A stretch of DNA of 64,000 bases from Magnetofaba australis IT-1 (GCF_002109495.1 NZ_LVJN01000018.1:685217-749216); one strand, 5' to 3'. Counted from the stretch's first letter, positions 53,733-64,000 are shown. The notes: a model not told the origin generated them from the sequence alone. Translations and numbers: made by a program.

Positions 53733-55601
53733 TTAGGCATCCTTCTCCACGATGTGGTAGAGAGGCGCTTTTTCCATGGTGTACTCACCGGTCTCGGGAT
53801 CACGACGCGACACGGTCAACACGTGCCAATCATCGTCGTTCACCTTCATGTAGTCGCCACGGTAGTAGTAACCAGGCCAGCGGGTCTCTTTCCGGAACAG
53901 GGTGTGATGGAACACCGATTCCGCCGCCAGGTGACGATGCTTCAGTTCCCAGGCGCGCAGCAGCTCATGGATGTCCTGAGCGGCCACTTTCTCCAGGTCC
54001 TCTTCCAACAATTTCATCTTCTGCAGACCGATGTTCAGCAGCTTTTCGTTGGTCATGTAGTTGACCGTCACGCCGCCGCAGTACTCGTCCATCAGTTTTT
54101 GCAGACGATCCAGCCCTTGACGGGGGCTGATGTAGTTGGGGTTCACCGTACCGGCAACCACTTCGTTGCGGTTGATGGTGTAGTGTTCCAGAGGCTTGTA
54201 GATCTCTTCCTTGCGATCATTGATCTGCTTGTCGGAGACCACGATGCCAGCCGCTTTGCCGTCGTCGATGTACTTGCAAGCGGCTTTGGCGGCCAGACGA
54301 CCTTCGGTGAAGGAGCCGGAGGAGAACGCGTGGGGCGTGCCGCCCACCGCGTCGCCAGCGCCGAACAGACCTTCAACGGAGGTCATGCGGTTGTAGCCCC
54401 AGAAGTACTCGGGGGGCGACAGATCTTCGGGACCCGAGCACCAGGCGCCACAACCGGTGGCGTGGGAGCCCATCACGTAAGGCTCGGAGGTGGTCAGCTC
54501 GGGGTTCTGGTTCTTGGGATCCACGTCGGTGGAGGCCCACAGAACGGCCTGACCCACGGTCATGCCCAGGAAGTTGTGCCAGCCGATCTCTTCCAGGTGC
54601 GGATCCTGGAACGCTTCCATGGTCACCATGTGGATGGGGCCGCGGCCCGCATTCACTTCGCTGATGAAAGCATGGTTGCGCAGACAGGTGGGAATGGGGC
54701 GATGCGTCTTATGGGACGCTTCCACATCCAGGTACTCCTTGCCCACCATCTCCTGGAGCTGCGGGAACCACTTCGACTCGTACTCCTCTCCCAAACCGTT
54801 GCAGGTGTAGGTTTTGAGGTGCAGGAAGTAGGCGCCCACAGGACCGTAGCCGTCCTTGAAGCGGGCCAGCACGATCTTGTTCTCCATCTGGGTCATTTTG
54901 GCGCCCGCGCCGATCATCAGACCGTAAGCGGAGCCGGAGGACCAGGGAGCGTACCACACGCGACCAGCGCCTTCACCCACGGAGCGGGGCTTGTAGATGT
55001 TGGACGCGCCGCCAGCGCCGACGATCACGGTCTTGGACTTGAACACGTGATAGTTGCCAGTGCGGACGTTGAAACCCACGGCGCCAGCGACGCGGTTGGG
55101 CTTGGATTCGTCCATCAGCAGATGGGTCACGCAGATGCGGTTGTAGACCTTGTCGGCGGACTTCTTGGCGGCCTCGGCCACGATGGGCTTGTAGGATTCG
55201 CCGTGAATCATGATCTGCCAGCGACCTTCACGCAGGAAGGAGCCTTTCTTGGGATCGCGCATCAGAGGCAGACCCCAATCTTCGAACTGGTGCACCGCGG
55301 AGTCCACGTGACGCGCCATGTCGAACAGCAGGTCTTCGCGCACCATGCCCATCAAGTCAATGCGGGCGTAGCGGACGTGGTCCTCGGGGTTGTTCTCGCC
55401 CCAGCGGGTGCCCATGTAGCAGTTGATGGCGTAGAGGCCTTGAGCAACGGCGCCGGAGCGATCGATGTTGGCCTTTTCCGCGATGACGATCTTCTTGTCC
55501 TGACCCCAGAAGCGGGCTTCCCAGGCGGCGCCGGTGCCGCCGAGGCCCGCGCCAGCAACCAGAATATCGATGCCGTCTTCAATGATTGTATCGTAAGCCA
55601 T
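53733..55601 (-). CDS. aprA: Adenylylsulfate (APS) reductase alpha subunit
   Basis: A 622-aa FAD-containing catalytic subunit that interconverts sulfite plus AMP and APS in the cytoplasm; with AprM it is the oxidative type. N-terminal FAD site DILVAGAGLGGTGAAWEARFW, then GGVNPNY-like substrate region around YAINCYMGTRWGENNPEDHVRY. VIVGAGGASNIYKPRS and GLFGAGDAVGGTPHAFSSGSFTEGRLAAKAA are FAD contacts. The C-terminal helical domain has LRAWELKHRHLAAESVFHHTLFRKETRWPGYYYRGDY. Start overlaps the aprB stop (TAATG). Confidence 0.97.
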   Translation of the reverse strand: MAYDTIIEDGIDILVAGAGLGGTGAAWEARFWGQDKKIVIAEKANIDRSGAVAQGLYAINCYMGTRWGENNPEDHVRYARIDLMGMVREDLLFDMARHVDSAVHQFEDWGLPLMRDPKKGSFLREGRWQIMIHGESYKPIVAEAAKKSADKVYNRICVTHLLMDESKPNRVAGAVGFNVRTGNYHVFKSKTVIVGAGGASNIYKPRSVGEGAGRVWYAPWSSGSAYGLMIGAGAKMTQMENKIVLARFKDGYGPVGAYFLHLKTYTCNGLGEEYESKWFPQLQEMVGKEYLDVEASHKTHRPIPTCLRNHAFISEVNAGRGPIHMVTMEAFQDPHLEEIGWHNFLGMTVGQAVLWASTDVDPKNQNPELTTSEPYVMGSHATGCGAWCSGPEDLSPPEYFWGYNRMTSVEGLFGAGDAVGGTPHAFSSGSFTEGRLAAKAACKYIDDGKAAGIVVSDKQINDRKEEIYKPLEHYTINRNEVVAGTVNPNYISPRQGLDRLQKLMDEYCGGVTVNYMTNEKLLNIGLQKMKLLEEDLEKVAAQDIHELLRAWELKHRHLAAESVFHHTLFRKETRWPGYYYRGDYMKVNDDDWHVLTVSRRDPETGEYTMEKAPLYHIVEKDA

Positions 55602-56083
55602 TAGTAGTACACCCCTTCTTTAATGACGAGACCATTGGACTCCAGGGTATGGAGACCGCCCTCATCCATGCGGATGTACTTGGGCTCATTGTACAGCAGT
55701 TGGCTGTCGCGCTGCTCTTTGGTGGGACCGGAGACGCTGGCCAGCTGCGGAATCTCTTTACCCCAAGGCTTGGTGGTGATGGGGGCGAGCAGATTCAGGT
55801 CTTTCTTGCCGTTGCGGAACTTGATGCGCCAGGCGATGACACCCTTCTCTTCGTCGCGAATGGCCCGCACGCTGTGGCCCAGAGGCGCGAAGTCGGCATA
55901 GCCGCGCACGTCGATGGCCTGGTGGGGGCAAGCCTTCACGCAGGAGTAGCACTCCCAGCACATGTTGGGCTCGAGGTTGTAAGCGCGACGGTAGGTGGTG
56001 TCGATGTGCATGATGTCCGAAGGACAAATATCGACACAGTGACCACACCCGTCACAGCGCGTCATATAAACAAATGTAGGCAT
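55601..56083 (-). CDS. aprB: Adenylylsulfate (APS) reductase beta subunit
   Basis: A 160-aa electron-transfer subunit with two [4Fe-4S] sites: C10/C13/C16/C20 (CDGCGHCVDICP) and C42/C45/C48/C52 (CWECYSCVKACP). The C-terminal tail (from about 100) wraps the alpha subunit in the family and ends KEGVYY. Length matches AprB. It lies between aprM and aprA in one operon. Confidence 0.97.
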   Translation of the reverse strand: MPTFVYMTRCDGCGHCVDICPSDIMHIDTTYRRAYNLEPNMCWECYSCVKACPHQAIDVRGYADFAPLGHSVRAIRDEEKGVIAWRIKFRNGKKDLNLLAPITTKPWGKEIPQLASVSGPTKEQRDSQLLYNEPKYIRMDEGGLHTLESNGLVIKEGVYY

Positions 56084-56107
56084 ATTCTGATTCCTCCCTC
56101 TCGATTC

Positions 56108-56953
56108 TTAGAAGTGACGGGGCGCTTCGCGCTTGATCCCTTGACCCATGTAACCCGGGTTGTTGCCCATGTACTCGGGGATGTCGGGGAACTTCTTCTG
56201 CAGCTCGGGATCGGACAGATCACCCACCTCGGGCAGGTTCTCACGGGAGCCGTCAGCCTTGGTCACGCGCTTCTGGAAAGCGGCGGCGGGCTTGAAGAAC
56301 ATGTGCGCGAACTTGGACCAGCGCACGCCGGCGAACAGCGCGGTGGCGGAGAGGATGAACAGAACGAAGAAGAGCCAGTTCAACGCGCCGGAGCCCATGG
56401 TGAAGGACCACAGCAGAGCGAAGGTGGCGGTGCCCAGCAGGGAGACGATGAACATGTCAGCCGGGACGAACTGGTGCCAGCGGCGGCCTTCGGAGCCGAC
56501 GTCAACGCGCAGGCTGAAGAAGAACCAGTAGCCGCCCACGCAGATGCTGGCGGCGCCCAGGTGCCACAGACCGGTGACGACGGCCGGGGTGTTGGCGCCC
56601 GCGGTGGGGTACTTGAAGATCAGCAGCGCGGTGGTGATGATGAAGCTGACAAAGCCGTACATCTTGAAGATGTGGGCGATGCGGCGGTTGGGATTCTGGA
56701 ATTCGGCGGAGGTGAGCACATCCACGGCAACGGTTTGCACGGCGATGGAGATCTTCTCTCCGGCGCCGACGTCGCGAACACGCTGTTTCTGAGCTTTTTC
56801 AGCGTTCGCGAAGAAATATTTGGCGCTCTTCTTGTGGATCATGTCCAGAATAGTGCCGCCAACGACCAGGATGAACATCACGACAACATAACCCTGCATA
56901 ACTTCAGGGGATATGAGCGTCGTGAGTTCGGTAAAGGGATTACTGCCAATCAT
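56108..56953 (-). CDS. aprM: AprM membrane protein (putative electron acceptor/anchor of APS reductase)
   Basis: A 281-aa membrane protein with about five to six helices (VMQGYVVVMFILVVGGTIL, YGFVSFIITTALLIF, GLWHLGAASICVGGYWFFF, MFIVSLLGTATFALLWSF, LNWLFFVLFILSATALFAG). The aprMBA order is that of sulfur oxidisers lacking QmoABC, where AprM is proposed to link AprBA to the quinone pool. The C-terminal cytoplasmic tail is about 60 residues. The ATG at 56951-56953 follows GGAGGACAGC. Confidence 0.9.
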   Translation of the reverse strand: MIGSNPFTELTTLISPEVMQGYVVVMFILVVGGTILDMIHKKSAKYFFANAEKAQKQRVRDVGAGEKISIAVQTVAVDVLTSAEFQNPNRRIAHIFKMYGFVSFIITTALLIFKYPTAGANTPAVVTGLWHLGAASICVGGYWFFFSLRVDVGSEGRRWHQFVPADMFIVSLLGTATFALLWSFTMGSGALNWLFFVLFILSATALFAGVRWSKFAHMFFKPAAAFQKRVTKADGSRENLPEVGDLSDPELQKKFPDIPEYMGNNPGYMGQGIKREAPRHF

Positions 56954-56995
56954 GGATGCTGTCCTCCGGGAGTTGATTTGGCTACGATCCGACTG

Positions 56996-57024
56996 ATTAT
57001 AAGGGGTCGATATCCAGCTGCAAA
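56996..57024 (-). promoter_or_regulatory. Predicted promoter of the aprMBA operon
   Basis: On the minus strand a perfect TATAAT (56996-57001) is preceded by TTTGCA (57019-57024) with a 17-bp spacer. It lies about 43 bp upstream of the aprM start. The region further upstream to 57539 holds no gene I can support. Confidence 0.65.
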
Positions 57025-57539
57025 GAAAAATTAATCGTGACAAGAACTTTTTCATAACCACCTGCAAACACAGGTGGAAAAGGGCCCTTGAGCGATATTC
57101 CCCTCACAGCCACACGCGCTAAGGCGCGTTTTTTCCCCGATTTGTCGGCTGAAATTGTGACGTCAGAAAACCCAGGCGAAGCGCCGCTTCTGACCGCTGC
57201 GCCCCCCCTGACAAAAACACAGACTTGGGCCCACACATGCTGGTGGGCGCCCGCGCCGCGCATCCAAATCGCCCTGAGCTGGCGACAGATCAACGCACGA
57301 CCGACGAGTGGTGTTCAAAGCCCAATCAATCCGGACCCAGGCTCATGCTGGCGAAGAGTTGTCGCCCCGAATATTAGCATCTGTAGATATTGGGTGCGCC
57401 GCGCAGACTGTATCGCCACGGCGCCGATTTGTCCATGGACGAAAGCGCCGCGCAATTTTCGCCTATGCGTCATGCTCGCCGCGGCTCCGATAGTTGCCGC
57501 GCAACTTATTTAATAGATCGCCCACTGCGTCGCCGAATA

Positions 57540-58484
57540 TTATCCCGCTTCGAGCGCCATCTGCTGTTTCAGCCGATTGATGTCGCGCAGCGGCGGCGCG
57601 CCGAACAAGCGGCTGTATTCCCGGCTGAATTGTGACGGGCTCTCATACCCCACTTCGAATGAAGCCGAGGCGGCGTCGTGCTGGCCGGTGAGCATCAAGC
57701 GCTGCGCCTCACGCAGGCGCAACTGCTTCTGATACTGCAGCGGACTCATGGCGGTCATGGCGCGAAAGTGTTGATGGAAAGTGGAGGCGCTCATACCCGC
57801 GCGCCCAGCCAGATCCTCGATGCGCAACGGCTGCATAAAGTGATCCTGCAGCCAATCGAGCACACGGGCGATCTGATTGCTTTGGCTTCCCGTCGAGGCG
57901 ATTTGGCGCAGCCGCCCCCCCTGATCCCCCACCAGCAGACGATAGATGATTTCGCGCTGGATGGTGGGCGCCAAAATCGGGATATCCTGGGGCGCGTCCA
58001 TAAGATCAATCAGCCGTGAGAAGGCCGACATCAGCGCTGTGGTGGCGTCACCGACCGCCATGGCGCGGGTTGACTTCTGCTCCTTGGGCGGCGGCAGTTG
58101 GCTATCCACCATCAAGCGCGACAGCTCCTGCTGATCCAACAACAGACGCAGCCCCAAATAGGGCCTCTGCGGCGACGCTTCAATCACCTGCACCCGGGTG
58201 GGCAGACGCACCGAGGTGATCAGGTAACGGTGTGGGTCATACACGATGGTCTCACTGCCCAGCTCCACCCGCTTGGCGCCCTGCACAACCAGACACACGC
58301 TGGGTTCATATAAGCCGCTGACCGGATCGCTCGGTTGCTCGCGCCGATAGAGGGTCAAGCCTACAACCGGCGTATCAACCACCTCCGCGCCAACGCTCTT
58401 TTGGGCAATCTTTGATGCCAATTCCGCACACGCGCCCTCTATTCCCGGTTGCGGCGGATTGCCTGCGCTGTCATCGGTTTTCAT
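57540..58484 (-). CDS. AraC-family regulator (YqhC-like)
   Basis: A 314-aa regulator: AraC_N-type sensory domain at about 20-200 (LYRREQPSDPVSGLYEPSVCLVVQGAKRVELG, PYLGLRLLLDQQELSRLM), then two HTH motifs in the C-terminal DNA-binding domain (LRIEDLAGRAGMSASTFHQHFRAMT; ASASFEVGYESPSQFSREYSRLFG). E. coli YqhC has the same architecture and activates the divergent yqhD alcohol dehydrogenase and an aldo-keto reductase. The same gene types lie divergently here. The ATG at 58482-58484 follows AGGAGGAGAG. Confidence 0.88.
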   Translation of the reverse strand: MKTDDSAGNPPQPGIEGACAELASKIAQKSVGAEVVDTPVVGLTLYRREQPSDPVSGLYEPSVCLVVQGAKRVELGSETIVYDPHRYLITSVRLPTRVQVIEASPQRPYLGLRLLLDQQELSRLMVDSQLPPPKEQKSTRAMAVGDATTALMSAFSRLIDLMDAPQDIPILAPTIQREIIYRLLVGDQGGRLRQIASTGSQSNQIARVLDWLQDHFMQPLRIEDLAGRAGMSASTFHQHFRAMTAMSPLQYQKQLRLREAQRLMLTGQHDAASASFEVGYESPSQFSREYSRLFGAPPLRDINRLKQQMALEAG

Positions 58485-58712
58485 AGCCTCTCCTCCTGAT
58501 CCTGTGACATTAGCCTGCATCTTCAGCGTGCATCAAGCTTACGGCCAATTCCACAGATTCTTTGCGCCTGCGGATTATTGGGCAAGAATTCCGGAGTATC
58601 TGTCTACAACTGAGTTACCGATTCCCGCTATACCAGAACCATCGCAGACGTTGTGCGCGGTTTTTCCTATCACAACACGCTCCCTCTCCCTTTCACGAAT
58701 CAGGAGATGATC

Positions 58713-59903
58713 ATGAACTTTGAATTCTTCAATCCGACCCACCTGATCTTTGGCGCAGGCTCCCTCTCCCGCCTCGGCGCCGTCGCCCAAGGCGTTGGCA
58801 AGCGCGCTCTGCTGGTCACCGGCGGCGGCAGCGTCAAGCGCAGCGGCGTGTTTGATCGCGCCGTGGCGAGCCTGCAAGCGGCGGGCGTGACGGTGACCGA
58901 GTGCGCGGGGGTGGAGCCCAACCCCCACATCGCCACCGTGCGTCGCGGCGTGCAGACGGCGCGTGAAGCGCAGTGCGATCTGGTCATCGCCCTGGGCGGC
59001 GGCAGCGCCATGGACGCCGCCAAAGTGATGGCCGCCGCTGCGTTGGAACAGCGCGACCCCTGGGAGATGATGGCGCACAATCCGGCGGGCTATCGCCCCC
59101 CTGCCCAAGCGCTGCCCATCATCACGGTTCCGACCCTGGCCGCCACCGGCTCGGAGATGAACAACGGCGCGGTGATCTCTGACCCGGAGGCCAAAGTCAA
59201 AACCTTCGTGCAGGCGGCGTGTCTCTACCCTCACAGCGCCATTGTGGACCCGGAATTGACCGTGAGCGTGCCCACAGACCAGACCGCATACGGCGTGTGC
59301 GACCTGATCACCCACGTCACCGAAGGCTACTTCAACGGCGCCGACGCCACCCCGCTGCAGGATCGCTTCGCCGAAGGGGTGATTCTCACCGCCATGACCC
59401 ATGGCCCCAAAGCGGTGGCCAATGGCGACGACATCGAGGCCCGCGCCCAGGTGCAGTGGGCCTCGGTGGCGGCGCTCAACGGCTGGGTGCAGGCCGGGGC
59501 CAATCCGGCGGGCTTCCCGGTGCATATGATCGAACACACCCTGTCGGCCCACCACAACATCACCCATGGCGCCGGGTTGGCGGTGGTCAATCCCGCCTGG
59601 ATGCGCTTTGCCGCCCGTCACAATACGCCCAAATTCGTGCAGTTCGCCGAGCGGATTTTTGGCCTGAGTTCAAACGGCCCGGATGATCTGGATTGCGCGT
59701 TGGCGGGAATCGACCGGTTTGAGGCGTTCCTGCGTGAGATTGGCTGTCCCACCCGCCTGTCGGAAGTGGGCATCGGCGCCGAACTGCTCGACCGCTACGC
59801 CGCCGACACTCTCACCGGCATCGTCGCCTACCAAGGCAAGCTGGGGGGCCGTCCGCCCATGGCCCATGAGGATATCGTCACTGTTTTGCGCGCGGCGCTG
59901 TAA
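58713..59903 (+). CDS. Iron-containing alcohol dehydrogenase
   Basis: A 396-aa group III metal-dependent dehydrogenase, probably an NADPH-dependent aldehyde/alcohol oxidoreductase. NAD(P)-binding glycine motif ALGGGSAMDAAKVMAAAA; PTLAATGSEMN; metal ligands D and H in DLITHVTEGYF (region about 200) and HMIEHTLSAHHNITHGAGLAVVNPAW. The ATG at 58713 follows AGGAGATGATC; a longer frame exists but is unsupported. First of three co-directional genes with the cupin and aldo-keto reductase. Confidence 0.92.
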   Translation: MNFEFFNPTHLIFGAGSLSRLGAVAQGVGKRALLVTGGGSVKRSGVFDRAVASLQAAGVTVTECAGVEPNPHIATVRRGVQTAREAQCDLVIALGGGSAMDAAKVMAAAALEQRDPWEMMAHNPAGYRPPAQALPIITVPTLAATGSEMNNGAVISDPEAKVKTFVQAACLYPHSAIVDPELTVSVPTDQTAYGVCDLITHVTEGYFNGADATPLQDRFAEGVILTAMTHGPKAVANGDDIEARAQVQWASVAALNGWVQAGANPAGFPVHMIEHTLSAHHNITHGAGLAVVNPAWMRFAARHNTPKFVQFAERIFGLSSNGPDDLDCALAGIDRFEAFLREIGCPTRLSEVGIGAELLDRYAADTLTGIVAYQGKLGGRPPMAHEDIVTVLRAAL

Positions 59904-59930
59904 CACGCGCTCAAGCATAAGGAGAGTGAG

Positions 59931-61435
<1,505 letters not shown>

Positions 61436-61607
61436 GCGACTTTAGAGAGGTGATCGCACTACGCAAAGAGGCGGACATTATGCACAGCGTCACTTTTGTT
61501 ATCGGCGCCGTCTTCATTGGTCTGGCCATCAACCCGGTGCGACGCGCTTGCCCCCAGGTCGCGCAAGCCGTCGCGCAGGGGCCGACGCGACGTCCGCGTC
61601 AACGGGG

Positions 61608-61834
61608 TCACGTTTTGACGTAGGCGGTTTTGCCAACCAATCGCAGCGGCGCGGCCATGCGGCCCAGCGTTTCGGAGTGGCCAAGATAGAGCGCGCCATG
61701 GGGGCGCAAAGCCGAGGTCAGGAAGTTGATCACGTTCTGCTGCGTCTGTTGATCGAAATAGATGATCACGTTGCGGCAAAAGATGAGGTCAAACGGCTCA
61801 TCAAGCTGAAGCTGCCCCTGTTGCAACACCAGAT
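61608..61834 (-). pseudogene. cheR: CheR chemotaxis methyltransferase, C-terminal remnant
   Basis: About 73 codons encoding the end of CheR: FDLIFCRNVIIYFDQQTQQNVINFL, LRPHGALYLGHSETLG, and the terminal YVKT. CRNVIIYF is the hallmark SAM-binding motif. The N-terminal about 190 residues are missing and an in-frame stop lies just upstream, so the gene is truncated. 61840-62166 shows no gene. Confidence 0.82.
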
Positions 61835-62138
61835 GTCAATGGCGCCCGAAAAATGCAGCACCATGGCGCCGCAATAATGCATCACTTGGGCATTGGTTGG
61901 GCGCGTAGCGCACAACGGGGTTTGCCGTTTTCCTTTGTCTTTAAAAAAACGAACAAAAACATCTTTTCAACACACTTGAGATTCAGAATGAGGGAGAGGC
62001 GGCAGACCTGTGGGAAACGTGTTTTCGTTTTCCACAGGGATAGCGGAGCGTCCGCCTCTCCCGGAGCCGCAAGTGGGCAGGATCGCCAGTTTCAGGAAGG
62101 GTCGGTTTTGCTATTTGAGCAGGAAGCTTTTGTTTCGT

Positions 62139-62166
62139 AAGCGCCACGTAAACCGCAGGGTTCCCC
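62139..62166. other. Possible IS66-type element end
   Basis: GTAAGCGCC followed by ACGTAAACC resembles the GTAAGCG terminal sequence of IS66-family elements. It abuts IS3 copy C. No IS66 gene is visible in the window, so this is tentative. Confidence 0.2.
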
Positions 62167-62214
62167 TGTGCTGGTTCAGCGGAAACATGACAACCGTCTA
62201 AACCAAAATATCAG

Positions 62215-63198
62215 TTAGCTGTTCGCCTTTTCAGCCATTTTTTGGGATGGCTGAAAAGACTGCTTTTGGTGCGTCGTCCGACGCCGTTCTCTGGCCGCCT
62301 CAAGCTTTTGATCTCGTTCGGCCAGGATCTGCACATGCCGCCCTTCCAGGCGATCCTGTGGGGTGACGTAGTCGATGGCGCTATGGAGCCGCCGGGTGTT
62401 GTAATGCTCGACGTACTTTCCCACAACCCGCTGGGCATCTTCCAGCGATAATGGCGTCTGAGGCCGAATGCACTCACGCTTCAAACTACCGTGAAAACGC
62501 TCCAGCTTTCCGTTGCTCTGCGGATAGTAAGGCGAAGTCCTCACATGCGTCATGCCGGATTCCCGGATGAACGCCTTAAAATCGTTGGCAACGAACTGCG
62601 GCCCATTGTCTGAGATCAGCCGCGGCTTAGCTTCCGGATAGGCCTCCTGAGCTCGGAGCAGGACCACTTCAACCTCATCTTCCTTCATCGACTCACGAAT
62701 CTCCCAGTGGAGGATAAACCTGCTACATCCATCCAGGACACTGCACAGATAGTAGAACGTCCCCTGGATATTCAGATAGGAGATGTCCACATGCCAGTGT
62801 TTATGCGGCTCCGAAGGCTGTTTGAACCCTGTGCCCTTCTGCGAGGGCGGTGGGCTCCAACGACGCATCAGCCCGGCAGTTCTGAGCACACGCAGCACTG
62901 AAGAGGGGCTGACCGCCACCACGCCTGCATCCAGCATCATGTAGGTCAGGCGCCGATAGCCCTCTGACGGATGTTCATGGAAAAAGGCGACAATCGCTTC
63001 CCTTTCCCAATCGTCCAGCCAAAAATCTCGGGGAATACGGCCATTGTGGTCGTTAACCATTCCATAGCGCTTGCGCCATGAATAGAACTTGCCCCTTTGC
63101 ACGCCTATCCAGTTGATAATTCGGCTCGTGTCGATTTCGCTCTTGTCTGACCAAAACGCCACGAAATCCACCACCGAATCCCGTATGTCCGGCTCCAC
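62215..63198 (-). CDS. IS3-family OrfB of copy C
   Basis: A 327-aa intact rve-type catalytic protein with the same DDE motifs as copy A (differing by Q for E near ERDQKLEAA). With its intact orfA and slippery A8G tract this copy could supply active transposase. Confidence 0.93.
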   Translation of the reverse strand: MEPDIRDSVVDFVAFWSDKSEIDTSRIINWIGVQRGKFYSWRKRYGMVNDHNGRIPRDFWLDDWEREAIVAFFHEHPSEGYRRLTYMMLDAGVVAVSPSSVLRVLRTAGLMRRWSPPPSQKGTGFKQPSEPHKHWHVDISYLNIQGTFYYLCSVLDGCSRFILHWEIRESMKEDEVEVVLLRAQEAYPEAKPRLISDNGPQFVANDFKAFIRESGMTHVRTSPYYPQSNGKLERFHGSLKRECIRPQTPLSLEDAQRVVGKYVEHYNTRRLHSAIDYVTPQDRLEGRHVQILAERDQKLEAARERRRTTHQKQSFQPSQKMAEKANS

Positions 63199-63209
63199 CC
63201 AGCAGCCGT

Positions 63210-63512
63210 TCAGCTCACCCCAAGACTTTTTTTTAGCGCAACATGCGCCTCAAGAAGCTCGGACATAACTTCATTTTTGGTTGCCAACTTCGCTTCTAGT
63301 TCGGCAATCTGTCGGTCACAAGCCTTTTGGCCGCGTTTGTCAGACAAGGCCGCTTCGCCGTTCTCAAACAAAGCCTTTTGCCAGCGATAGTACTGGCTGG
63401 GCTGAATGCCCGCCTCGTCACACAGATCCGAGAGAACCACCTTCTCGACCAGGTGACGGCGCACATAGCCTACCTTCTGCTCAGCCGTAAATCTCCGCTT
63501 CTTCCGTTCCAT
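63210..63512 (-). CDS. IS3-family OrfA of copy C
   Basis: A 100-aa HTH/coiled-coil protein the same as OrfA of copy A. Confidence 0.92.
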   Translation of the reverse strand: MERKKRRFTAEQKVGYVRRHLVEKVVLSDLCDEAGIQPSQYYRWQKALFENGEAALSDKRGQKACDRQIAELEAKLATKNEVMSELLEAHVALKKSLGVS

Positions 63513-63701
63513 ACAAACCTCCGCTTATTATCTACACATTATAAACGGCTTGTTTGTCATTTTCCAACTGAACCGAAACAAAAATGCATCACTGAAACAG
63601 CTTGGATCGTCCAAAAATGGCGGTCCAAAAATCCCACACCAGAAAAAGCTCTCTAACTCAGAAAACTCAGTCATAGAGTTTCCGGGTCAGGGGGTGGGAG
63701 G

Positions 63702-64000
63702 ATGTATTCAGTGAGCATGTACAGAGAAGTGCGTTTGGCGGTAACCAGAGGCGGGATGAGCAAGCGCAAGGCGGCGGAGACTTTTGAGCTGGATCCGCGC
63801 ACGGTGCGCAAAATGATGGAGAACCCTGAGCCGCCAGGCTACCAGCGGAGCAAGCCGGTCAGATTGCCCAAACTGGGGCCGTTCACCGGGTTCATAGATC
63901 AGATTCCCAAGAACGATCTGGAGAAGATCAAGAAGGAGCGCCACACCGCGCAGCGGATATATGAACGGCTGCGCGATGAATACGGCTACGACGGGAAATA
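63702..64000 (+). CDS. istA: IS21-family IstA transposase, N-terminus (runs off window)
   Basis: An open frame from the ATG at 63702 to the window edge (99 codons). MYSVSMYREVRLAV, then the HTH GGMSKRKAAETFELDPRTVRKMM and the following basic GYQRSKP...LGPF segment, match the N-terminus of IstA transposases. ERHTAQRIYERLRDEYGY is the second conserved helix region. Direct repeats of GTCCAAAAAT at about 63609-63632 may belong to the IS21 left end. Start could alternatively be GTG 63711 or ATG 63717. Confidence 0.85.
   Translation, partial: MYSVSMYREVRLAVTRGGMSKRKAAETFELDPRTVRKMMENPEPPGYQRSKPVRLPKLGPFTGFIDQIPKNDLEKIKKERHTAQRIYERLRDEYGYDGK

Larger units (their letters stand above)
62167..63580 (-). 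mobile_element. IS3-family element, copy C
   Basis: A 1414-bp element with the same ends and gene content as copy A and intact orfA/orfB. The flanks (CCCC left, AAAA right) do not match, so no target duplication is present. Confidence 0.92.

Noticed and set aside
53754..55604. 616-codon open frame antisense to aprA
   Set aside because: The sense strand is unmistakable AprA; the antisense product has no recognisable motif and no ribosome-binding site.
57088..57513. 141-codon plus-strand ORF upstream of the apr operon
   Set aside because: Pro/Trp/Arg-rich composition, no ribosome-binding site, and it lies in the apparent upstream region of aprM; it looks like random GC-rich reading.
61459..61607. 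Short ORFs on both strands between the aldo-keto reductase and the cheR remnant
   Set aside because: They overlap each other and the remnant, and show no family motif; a 47-codon plus-strand ORF with one hydrophobic segment is not enough to call.

Overview
The window reads as a GC-rich proteobacterial chromosome segment from a motile, sulfur-oxidising chemolithotroph. The strongest clue is a complete aprM-aprB-aprA operon (APS reductase with the AprM membrane protein typical of sulfur oxidisers). A periplasmic DsrE-like protein, a periplasmic rhodanese and a CbiA/DsrN-type amidase at the left edge fit this. Two large chemoreceptors, a three-gene REC / hybrid kinase / HD-GYP cluster and a CheR fragment point to extensive taxis and c-di-GMP signalling. 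A magnetotactic-coccus-like (Magnetococcia) relative is possible, but no magnetosome gene or rRNA is present, so this is an inference only.

Layout. 1-4 kb (minus): CbiA/DsrN-type amidase (cut by the edge), Mrp/ApbC Fe-S carrier and a haem-motif chemoreceptor. 4-5.4 kb holds nothing recognisable. 5.4-9 kb (plus): a small protein and the pntAB transhydrogenase. 9-13.6 kb: a repeat element, two secreted paralogues (the second with DUF1566 domains), an HU-like protein, an orphan ParA-type ATPase, an ankyrin protein and a repeat cluster. 13.8-18.7 kb (minus): trpE-trpG-trpD-rfbC-rfbD with a hairpin array between trpG and trpD. 18.8 kb: tRNA-Ala(GGC) with promoter and terminator. 19.2-22.2 kb (plus): a complete stressosome module RsbR-RsbS-RsbT-RsbX plus a second PP2C phosphatase. 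22.4-30 kb: MFS transporter, repeat/IS block, DUF389 protein, RutE-like nitroreductase, second MFS transporter. 30-37 kb: IS3 copy, two-domain PPK2, DsrE-like protein, rhodanese, a second IS110/IS1111 copy. 37-44 kb (minus): thioredoxin plus ArsP-type permease, then the signalling cluster. 45-49 kb: Cache chemoreceptor and an OYE reductase. 48.9-51.7 kb: two nested IS3-family copies. 52-57 kb (minus): aprMBA and satellites (a 116-aa protein, SlyD-type FKBP, a 52-aa protein). 57.5-61.4 kb: AraC regulator divergent from Fe-alcohol dehydrogenase, cupin and aldo-keto reductase. 61.6-64 kb: CheR remnant, IS3 copy and the start of an IS21-family istA.

The most unusual content is repetitive. About nine copies of a modular, hairpin-rich, MITE-like element (about 230-310 bp, ends resembling TATAGTC...GACTATA) are scattered through intergenic space. 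Two copies each carry an IS110/IS1111-type element inserted at the identical point of the same hairpin. The uninterrupted copies allow the empty target site and the exact IS ends to be reconstructed. The conserved non-coding 3' segment of that IS is a good candidate for a guide (bridge/seek) RNA. A third repeat copy has lost its core to an IS3-family insertion.

All coordinates, motifs and starts were read by eye. Family assignments are by recognition of motifs, not database search.
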